In this document: piece by piece, positions 14,077-18,193 of the stretch
Layout of the letters: each line of letters begins with the position of its first letter
How positions within the stretch are numbered: position 1 is the first letter of the stretch
NCBI GenBank assembly: GCA_959598545.1
Contig: CAUGFC010000028.1
Location: forward strand, 1-18,193
Direction of reading: 5' to 3'
DNA: 18,193 nt
Source: an uncultured Olsenella sp.
GTDB taxonomy: Bacteria; Actinomycetota; Coriobacteriia; Coriobacteriales; Atopobiaceae
Position numbers and translations under genes: made by a program
The notes under the pieces: model-generated
The model's database searches: none
The model's input: only the letters and a program-made list of their open reading frames with translations
What the model was told of the DNA's origin: nothing

Positions 14077-15420
14077 ATGCTCGACTTCCTCGTTGAGTTC
14101 TTTGAGACGCCGGCGATCATGCTGGCGGTTGTCGCTCTGATCGGTCTGCTTCTCCAGCGTCGCTCCGCCGGAGAGGTGTTCTCTGGAACGGTCAAGACCG
14201 CTCTCGGCATGATCATGCTCTCCTCCGGCTCGAGTCTGGTTGTGACTTACATCACTCCGTTCTCCGAGCTGTTCACGACCATCTTCGGACTCTCAGGCTT
14301 CGCCACTTCTAGCGAGTCCATCTCCGCCGCCATGCAGACCGCGATTCCCGTGGTTGGCTCGGCTTCTGCGCTCATCCTGGGCATCGGCTTCCTGGTCAAC
14401 GTTCTTCTCGCGCGCTTCTCGCCGCTCAAGTACGTTTTCCTGACGGGCCACATGCTTTGGATCCTCTCCGTCGTGGTCGCCTTCGTCCTGTACACGATGG
14501 GCCTTGACGAGACGATGATTGTGATCGTGGGCAGCATCATTCAGGGTCTGGTCACTACCACGCTGCCCGCCATCTCCCAGCCCTACGTGCGTAAGGTCAC
14601 TGGTGGCTCTGACATGTTTGCTGTCGGTCACCTCACCACGCTTGGTACCGTTGCCGCGAGCACCGTCGGCGGCCTTCTGGGTGACAAGTCCAAGAGCGCC
14701 GAGGACATCAAGCTCCCCGAGTCCCTGGAGTTCTTCAAGGACACCTCCATGTCCGTCTCCATTGTAATCGGCGTGTTCTACTTGGTGCTGGTTATCGCCG
14801 CTGGACCGGAGGCCGTCGCCGCGTACTCTGGTGGGTCCAACTACATCCTGTTTGGCCTCACGCAGGCGCTCGGCTTCACCGTGGGTATCCTCGTGCTGCT
14901 TCAGGGTGTCCGACTCTTCCTGGGCGAGATTGTCCCGGCCTTCAAGGGCATCTCCGACAAGCTGGTTCCCGGTGCCATCCCCGCGCTGGACGTCCCCGCG
15001 CTCTTCGGCTTTGCTCCCAACTCGCTGATGCTTGGCTTCGTGGGTGCCGTGGTGGGCATGCTCCTCGCCATGGTCGCCAGTGCCGCCGCGTTCAAGACCG
15101 TGCCGCTCATCTCGATCATCGGCGCGTTCTTCACTGGTGGCGTGGCCGGCATCTTCGGAAACGTCACGGGTGGCCGTCGTGGAGCCGTGATCTCCGGTTT
15201 CCTTTACGGCTTCTTCCTGATTTTCTTCGCGGGCTTCGTCTCCAAGCTGTATGACTTCGCCGCCTACGGTGCGGAGGGCGTCGGCCACGACTGCATCGAC
15301 GTCATGGCATTCCTGACGGTCATGAAGCAGCCGATTTTCGGCATCGTGGTCGTCGTCGCTCTCTTTGTGGCGATGTGCTTCGTTCAGGTGCGTCGCAACA
15401 AGAAGGCCGCTGAGCAGTAG
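14077..15420 (+). CDS. PTS EIIC permease, UlaA/SgaT family
   Basis: A polytopic inner-membrane transporter of 447 residues with about ten to eleven hydrophobic segments, in the ascorbate-type IIC family (UlaA/SgaT, PF03611). Family-like stretches are the N-terminal FFETPAIMLAVVALIGLLLQR, then GTVKTALGMIML, HMLWILSV, YVRKVTGGSDMFAVGHL, FGFAPNSLMLGF and GGRRGAV. A perfect AGGAGG (14065-14070) lies six bases before the ATG. Family membership does not prove ascorbate as substrate: no UlaG lactonase, decarboxylase or epimerase genes are nearby, and an SIS-domain gene sits inside the operon instead. It is the last gene, followed 28 bases later by a hairpin terminator. Confidence 0.94.
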   Translation: MLDFLVEFFETPAIMLAVVALIGLLLQRRSAGEVFSGTVKTALGMIMLSSGSSLVVTYITPFSELFTTIFGLSGFATSSESISAAMQTAIPVVGSASALILGIGFLVNVLLARFSPLKYVFLTGHMLWILSVVVAFVLYTMGLDETMIVIVGSIIQGLVTTTLPAISQPYVRKVTGGSDMFAVGHLTTLGTVAASTVGGLLGDKSKSAEDIKLPESLEFFKDTSMSVSIVIGVFYLVLVIAAGPEAVAAYSGGSNYILFGLTQALGFTVGILVLLQGVRLFLGEIVPAFKGISDKLVPGAIPALDVPALFGFAPNSLMLGFVGAVVGMLLAMVASAAAFKTVPLISIIGAFFTGGVAGIFGNVTGGRRGAVISGFLYGFFLIFFAGFVSKLYDFAAYGAEGVGHDCIDVMAFLTVMKQPIFGIVVVVALFVAMCFVQVRRNKKAAEQ

Positions 15421-15448
15421 GCCCTAGCCAAACCTGCCCTCTCTTGGT

Positions 15449-15488
15449 GGGCGGCGGCCACTCGGGATTTGGTCGCCGCCCGATTTGT
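15449..15488 (+). terminator. Rho-independent terminator of the PTS operon
   Basis: GGGCGGCGGCCA at 15449-15460 pairs with TGGTCGCCGCCC at 15470-15481 (12 pairs, one G-U) with a nine-base loop. A short GATTTGTG tail follows. The U-tract is weak but the stem is strong. Confidence 0.75.
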
Positions 15489-15503
15489 GCCGCGAGAAAA
15501 GAC

Positions 15504-15532
15504 TTGGCAGCGGGCGGGGGATGCGCTACGAT
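15504..15532 (+). promoter_or_regulatory. Promoter of tRNA-Leu(CAG)
   Basis: TTGGCA (15504-15509, 5/6 match) and TACGAT (15527-15532, 4/6 match) separated by an ideal 17 bp. The -10 ends ten bases before the mature tRNA. Confidence 0.75.
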
Positions 15533-15542
15533 ATCCCAGCAC

Positions 15543-15629
15543 GCGGGCGTGGCGGAATTGGCAGACGCGTACGGTTCAGGTCCGTATGGGGGCAACTCCA
15601 TGAAGGTTCAAGTCCTTTCGCCCGCACCA
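15543..15629 (+). tRNA. tRNA-Leu(CAG)
   Basis: An 87-base class II tRNA with encoded CCA. The acceptor stem is GCGGGCG/CGCCCGC. The anticodon stem TACGG/CCGTA holds loop TTCAGGT, giving anticodon CAG at 15577-15579. The long variable arm (TGGGGGCAACTCCA) is typical of leucine tRNAs. This tRNA reads CTG, the main leucine codon of the GC-rich genes here. Confidence 0.97.
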
Positions 15630-15638
15630 TGAACGCAC

Positions 15639-15669
15639 GGGGCCTCGGCGGTGACGCCGGGGCCCTTTT
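15639..15669 (+). terminator. Rho-independent terminator after tRNA-Leu
   Basis: GGGCCTCGGCG (15640-15650) pairs with CGCCGGGGCCC (15655-15665) across a GTGA loop, followed by TTTT. Confidence 0.88.
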
Positions 15670-15717
15670 CGTATGCGTGGCGGGTGTGACGGTCTTCTCG
15701 GTGCCGGCCGTCGCGAA

Positions 15718-15794
15718 ATTAGCGGACAAAATTCGATTAACCCTTATATATCCGCAGGATCCAAATTCGAGAAAGTTGAATTTTGTCCGTTAAT
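15718..15794. repeat. AT-rich 77-bp element with 17-bp terminal inverted repeats
   Basis: The left end ATTAGCGGACAAAATTC (15718-15734) and the right end (15778-15794) are inverted repeats matching at 16 of 17 positions, around a 43-base AT-rich centre. The centre holds TTATATATCC, GGATCC and a second AATTCGA. The element lies between convergent transcription units (tRNA-Leu and the small minus-strand gene) and stands out sharply from its GC-rich surroundings. It could be a MITE-like remnant or a large bidirectional terminator stem. The 15670-15717 spacer before it holds nothing I recognise. Confidence 0.6.
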
Positions 15795-15817
15795 CTGACG
15801 GTCCGGCGGCGCGCGGG

Positions 15818-16006
15818 CTACTCCTCGTCGTCGCCGAAGAGGTCCCAGTCGCCCTCGGTCTTCTCGTGATTGAAGTAGCGTCGCTTGGTCTTGCGCTCCA
15901 TGAGCAGGGCGATGATCAGGCAGAGCACGGCGCCGCCCGCTATCAGGCAGATGACGCCGACCTTGTCGTTGAACAGCCACGTGAAGAAATCAGCGATTGC
16001 CTGCAT
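15818..16006 (-). CDS. Small single-TM membrane protein, function unknown
   Basis: A 62-residue protein beginning MQAIADFFTWLFNDKVG. One TM helix runs from about 16 to 36 (VGVICLIAGGAVLCLIIALLM), followed by a basic stop-transfer RKTKRR. The tail is short and acidic, ending DWDLFGDDEE. An ATG with GGGAGG about five bases upstream gives a convincing start. The frame stays open far upstream, but only as the complement of serS. Topology is probably N-out/C-in by the positive-inside rule. The gene is transcribed away from serS, sharing a 102-base region with it. I do not recognise the family; small membrane proteins of this kind are often regulators or complex subunits, but nothing here shows which. 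Confidence 0.75.
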   Translation of the reverse strand: MQAIADFFTWLFNDKVGVICLIAGGAVLCLIIALLMERKTKRRYFNHEKTEGDWDLFGDDEE

Positions 16007-16040
16007 GGGTGCCTCCCGGGGGCGTCGTTTTCCGTGCGCA

Positions 16041-16054
16041 CAAGTATATACTTG
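16041..16054. promoter_or_regulatory. Perfect palindrome with -10 hexamers on both strands (serS / small gene)
   Basis: CAAGTATATACTTG is a perfect 14-bp palindrome in the divergent region between the 62-residue gene and serS. It contains TATACT, a 5/6 match to the -10 consensus, in both directions: 57 bases before the serS ATG and 37 bases before the small gene's ATG. No good -35 is present on either strand. Confidence 0.5.
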
Positions 16055-16059
16055 GAGCG

Positions 16060-16083
16060 CTGCCGGGCGAGCGCCCGCGGCAA
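16060..16083 (+). other. GC-rich hairpin in the serS leader
   Basis: TGCC-GGGC pairs with GCCC-GC-GGCA around a GAGC loop, with a two-base bulge, just after the probable transcription start. No T-run follows and the leader is too short for a T-box, so I assign no regulatory role. Confidence 0.3.
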
Positions 16084-16108
16084 CAGGCAACCAGAGGCAG
16101 GAGTGAAG

Positions 16109-17392
16109 ATGCTCGACATCAAGTTCGTCCGCGAGAACCCCGACGCAGTTGACAAGGCCTGCGCGTCCCGCCAGAACGCGCACTGGGACCGCGAGAAGTT
16201 CTTCGAGCTGGACGAGCAGCGTCGCTCCGTGATCGTCGAGGTCGAGGCCCTGCAGGCTGAGCGCAACGCCGTCTCCAAGGAGATTGGCCAGCTCATGCGC
16301 GAGGGCAAGCGCGACGAGGCCGAGGCCGCAAAGGCCAAGGTAGCCGCCAACAAGGAGCGCATCGCCGAGCTCGACGACAGGCGCGACGAGGTGGAGCGCG
16401 CCCTCTTCGACCTGGTCGCCGCCATCCCCAACATCCCCGACGCGAGCACGCCCTACGGTCGCGACGACTCCGACAACCCCGAGGTTCGCCGCTGGGGCAC
16501 CCCGCGCGAGTTCGACTTCGAGCCCAAGGCGCACTGGGACCTGGGCCCCGCCACGGGCATGATTGACTTCGACCGCGGCGTGAAGCTCGCCGGCGCCCGC
16601 TTCTACCTGCTGGGCGGCATGGGCGCCCGCATGGAGCGCGCCCTGATCAACTACTTCCTCGAGAAGCACGCCGCGGCGGGCTTCAAGGAGTTCTGGTCCC
16701 CGGTCATCACCAACAAGGAGACCCTCTTCGGCACGGGCCAGCTGCCCAAGTTCGAGGACGACCTGTACCACGTGAACCCCGACCTCTACCTCATTCCCAC
16801 CGCTGAGGTCATGCTCACCAACATCCACCGCGACGAGGTGCTCGACGCCGCTCAGCTGCCGCTGTGGTACACCGCCTTCACGCCGTGCTTCCGCGAGGAG
16901 GCGGGCTCGGCCGGCCGTGATACGCGCGGCATCATCCGCGTGCACCAGTTCGACAAGGTCGAGATGGTCAAGTTCGCCAAGCCCGAGGACTCGATGAACC
17001 AGCTGGAGAGCATGGTCGCCGAGGCCGAGGCCTGCCTGCAGGAGCTGGGCCTGCCCTACCACGTGGTGAGCCTGTGCACGGGCGATCTGGGCTTCTCGGC
17101 CTGCAAGTGCTACGACCTCGAGGTGTGGCTGCCCAGCTACAACGCCTACAAGGAGATCTCCTCCTGCTCCAACTGCTGGGACTTCCAGGCCCGCCGCGCC
17201 AACATCCGCTACAAGGACCCGGCGGAGTTCAAGGGCACGCGCTACGTGCACACGCTCAACGGCTCCGGCCTGGCGGTGGGTCGCACGATGGCCGCGATCA
17301 TGGAGAACTACCAGAACGCGGACGGCTCCATCACCGTACCCGAGGCGCTGCGCCCCTACATGGGCGGCGTCGAGGTCATCAGGCCTGAGTAG
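16109..17392 (+). CDS. serS: Seryl-tRNA synthetase
   Basis: A cytosolic class II aminoacyl-tRNA synthetase charging tRNA-Ser, 427 residues, normal length. The N-terminal coiled-coil arm (about 28-105) that contacts the long variable arm of tRNA-Ser is clear, with heptad-like LQAERNAVSKEIG and ERIAELDDRRDEVERAL. The catalytic domain shows the TAE serine-binding block (231-233), motif 2 FREEAGSAGRDTRGI (261-275) and motif 3 GSGLAVGRT (385-393). ISSCSNCWDFQARR (350-363) has Trp where Glu is common. AGGAG sits five bases before the ATG. The gene stands alone, divergent from a small membrane-protein gene. A tRNA-Ser(GCT) lies 0.7 kb downstream but in the opposite orientation. Confidence 0.98.
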   Translation: MLDIKFVRENPDAVDKACASRQNAHWDREKFFELDEQRRSVIVEVEALQAERNAVSKEIGQLMREGKRDEAEAAKAKVAANKERIAELDDRRDEVERALFDLVAAIPNIPDASTPYGRDDSDNPEVRRWGTPREFDFEPKAHWDLGPATGMIDFDRGVKLAGARFYLLGGMGARMERALINYFLEKHAAAGFKEFWSPVITNKETLFGTGQLPKFEDDLYHVNPDLYLIPTAEVMLTNIHRDEVLDAAQLPLWYTAFTPCFREEAGSAGRDTRGIIRVHQFDKVEMVKFAKPEDSMNQLESMVAEAEACLQELGLPYHVVSLCTGDLGFSACKCYDLEVWLPSYNAYKEISSCSNCWDFQARRANIRYKDPAEFKGTRYVHTLNGSGLAVGRTMAAIMENYQNADGSITVPEALRPYMGGVEVIRPE

Positions 17393-17425
17393 CCGCTCGC
17401 CGAGAGCCTGCGGGGGCAAACGGTA

Positions 17426-17437
17426 GAACACTTGTTC
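17426..17437 (+). promoter_or_regulatory. LexA-type SOS box
   Basis: GAAC-ACTT-GTTC is a perfect match to the GAAC-N4-GTTC core bound by LexA in Firmicutes and Actinobacteria, with a G on the right flank as in the extended consensus. It overlaps the likely -35 of the downstream gene, which is suited to repression. Confidence 0.6.
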
Positions 17438-17460
17438 GTATCATACGAGTATGGTTTACT
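17432..17460 (+). promoter_or_regulatory. Candidate promoter of the 119-residue protein gene
   Basis: TTGTTC (17432-17437) and TTTACT (17455-17460) are spaced 17 bp apart, giving a leader of about 28 bases. The spacer contains two small overlapping palindromes, CGTAT-C-ATACG and CATAC-GA-GTATG. The -35 lies inside the LexA-type box. Confidence 0.45.
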
Positions 17461-17494
17461 CTTGTCAGGCAGATTCTCGGGAGAGGAGAGCGTG

Positions 17495-17854
17495 ATGAGG
17501 GTGCAAGAGGTCGCGCGCTTTGAGAGCGCGGGGGACGTCCGGACGGTCAGCCTCGTTCAGGGCGATGACGGCCTGCTGGAGGTGCGCGAGCTCCGCGAGG
17601 GGCCGTCCGCGGTCGCCGTGTATGGCGAGAGCGAGCACAGCCTGCGCGTCCTCTTCGCCCCGGAGGCGGTGCAGGGGCTGCTCGGCGCCATGGCGGAGGA
17701 GGGGGTCGCCTCGGTCGCCGACTACCTTGCCTCCGAGGACCGCGACATCGTTGACCTCATGGACCTGTGCGACCGCCTCGGCGTCGCGTACGCGTTCGTG
17801 GGGATCGGCGAGAAGGGCGACATCCAGTACCGTCCGGCGCGCCAGCGGCCCTGA
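17495..17854 (+). CDS. Hypothetical protein, possibly SOS-regulated
   Basis: A 119-residue acidic, soluble-looking protein with no TM segment or signal peptide; I do not recognise its family. The N-terminal half (about 1-55) reads as alternating beta strands (RTVSLVQ, LLEVRELR, SAVAVYG, SLRVLFA). The C-terminal half is mostly helical (AVQGLLGAMAEEG, VADYLA, IVDLMDLCDRLG) and ends in a strand, AYAFVGIGEKGDIQY. The ATG at 17495 was chosen because AGGAG (17484-17488) lies six bases upstream; a GTG one codon earlier is possible. The upstream GAAC-N4-GTTC box suggests LexA control and a damage-linked role, which is inference. It is monocistronic and convergent with tRNA-Arg(ACG). Confidence 0.75.
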   Translation: MRVQEVARFESAGDVRTVSLVQGDDGLLEVRELREGPSAVAVYGESEHSLRVLFAPEAVQGLLGAMAEEGVASVADYLASEDRDIVDLMDLCDRLGVAYAFVGIGEKGDIQYRPARQRP

Positions 17855-17860
17855 GTAAGC

Positions 17861-17884
17861 AAAAGGGACTCCCGAAGGAGCCCC
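17861..17884 (-). terminator. Rho-independent terminator after tRNA-Arg(ACG)
   Basis: On the minus strand, GGGGCTCC-TTCG-GGAGTCCC (one G-U pair) is followed by TTTTGC. On the plus strand the same arms have an A-C mismatch and a poor tail, so it serves mainly the tRNA and perhaps weakly the convergent hypothetical gene. Confidence 0.85.
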
Positions 17885-17894
17885 TTAACTTGCG

Positions 17895-17971
17895 TGGTGC
17901 GGCGTATAGGATTCGAACCTATGACGCCCTGATTCGTAGTCAGGTCCTCTATCCAGCTGAGGTAACGCCGC
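17895..17971 (-). tRNA. tRNA-Arg(ACG)
   Basis: A 77-base cloverleaf with encoded CCA on the minus strand. The acceptor stem is GCGGCGT/ACGCCGC. The anticodon stem CTGA/TCAG region holds loop CTACGAA, giving anticodon ACG (17937-17935), whose A34 is normally edited to inosine to read CGU, CGC and CGA. The T loop is TTCGAAT. A possible promoter upstream on the minus strand (TTGACT at 18012-18007, TATTAC at 17986-17981) has a 20-bp spacer and is uncertain. Confidence 0.97.
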
Positions 17972-18053
17972 GTGCAGTTGGTAATACTGCCACGGTGCCA
18001 GAGGGAAGTCAAGGGAAAAAGGAAAAAGTGTCGGAGTTGTGGTGCCGGCGCAC

Positions 18054-18088
18054 AAAAAGGCCCGCCGCGCGCGGTGGCGGGGCGGGCC
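18054..18088 (-). terminator. Rho-independent terminator after tRNA-Ser(GCT)
   Basis: On the minus strand GGCCCGCC pairs with GGCGGGCC (18088-18081 with 18066-18059), followed at once by TTTTT. Confidence 0.88.
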
Positions 18089-18098
18089 CAGTGCGTTC

Positions 18099-18190
18099 TG
18101 GCGGAGAGCTGGGGATTCGAACCCCAGATAGGATTTGCATCCTATACTCGCTTAGCAGGCGAGCACCTTCGGCCTCTCGGTCAGCTCTCC
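18099..18190 (-). tRNA. tRNA-Ser(GCT)
   Basis: A 92-base class II tRNA with encoded CCA on the minus strand. The acceptor stem is GGAGAGC/GCTCTCC with discriminator G. The anticodon stem CTCGC/GCGAG holds loop CTGCTAA, giving anticodon GCT (18156-18154). A long variable arm (TATAGGATGCAAATCCTAT) matches a serine tRNA. It reads AGC/AGT. The promoter lies off the right edge. Confidence 0.97.
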
Positions 18191-18193
18191 GTG

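Noticed and set aside
15543..15629. tRNA-Leu as an integration site for a genomic island
   Set aside because: No integrase gene and no direct repeat of the tRNA 3' end is visible. The PTS genes lie on the 5' side, and the tRNA is intact with its own promoter and terminator.
16055..16108. T-box riboswitch in the serS leader
   Set aside because: Only about 50 bases separate the likely start of transcription from the ATG. There is one small hairpin, no T-box-like sequence and no terminator.
15818..17431. A 537-residue minus-strand frame ending in the small membrane protein
   Set aside because: All but the last 62 codons are the complement of serS. The internal ATG at 16006 has a strong ribosome binding site and starts a sensible TM protein.
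17432..17494. TTG start giving a 140-residue version of the putative SOS gene
   Set aside because: The TTG lies inside the LexA-type box and -35 element, while a proper ribosome binding site precedes the ATG at 17495.
1..18193. CRISPR arrays, phage genes, insertion sequences, toxin-antitoxin pairs
   Set aside because: I looked for evenly spaced repeats, transposase or integrase motifs and small paired frames on both strands and found none that hold up.

Overview
The window looks like chromosome from a high-GC anaerobic actinobacterium of the class Coriobacteriia (an Olsenella- or Atopobium-like organism is my best guess). The reasons are the actinobacterial order of the fhaA-fhaB-pstP-rodA-pbpA-pknB cell-wall locus, strong G/C third-position bias, a UlaA-type PTS operon, and a Gram-positive/actinobacterial GAAC-N4-GTTC LexA-type box. 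No phage genes, insertion sequences or CRISPR arrays are visible. The organism assignment is inference; no 16S rRNA is present.

Left edge to 2.1 kb, plus strand: the tail of a sensor histidine kinase, purC (purine synthesis), an unrecognised two-TM membrane protein, and tRNA-Arg(CCT) with its terminator. A strong hairpin and repeat block follows, separating these genes from a convergent minus-strand operon.

11.55 to 2.1 kb, minus strand: a six-gene signalling and peptidoglycan-synthesis operon. In transcription order it encodes a Ser/Thr kinase with a polytopic membrane tail, FhaA (DUF3662 plus FHA), FhaB (TM plus FHA), the PP2C phosphatase PstP, one 989-residue protein joining a RodA/FtsW glycosyltransferase to a PbpA-type transpeptidase, and a PASTA kinase (PknB/Stk). 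Three successive junctions are 4-nt ATGA/GTGA overlaps. In M. tuberculosis rodA and pbpA are separate genes and pknA precedes pknB; here the synthases are fused, and the second kinase heads the operon. The kinases probably sense wall precursors and phosphorylate FHA-bound partners, PstP reverses this, and the fused synthase is the likely output.

11.7 to 15.5 kb, plus strand: a GntR/UTRA regulator and a PTS operon in the order EIIA, SIS-domain protein (UPF0309-like), EIIB, EIIC (UlaA/SgaT family), ending in a hairpin terminator. No ascorbate-catabolic genes accompany it, so the sugar is unknown. A related dyad, GTCAT-N6-ATGAC, lies just upstream of both gntR and the EIIA gene and is a candidate operator.

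15.5 to 18.2 kb: tRNA-Leu(CAG) with a good promoter and terminator, an AT-rich inverted-repeat element, a 62-residue single-TM protein divergent from serS, serS itself, a 119-residue unrecognised protein whose promoter overlaps a LexA-like box, and minus-strand tRNA-Arg(ACG) and tRNA-Ser(GCT), each with a terminator.
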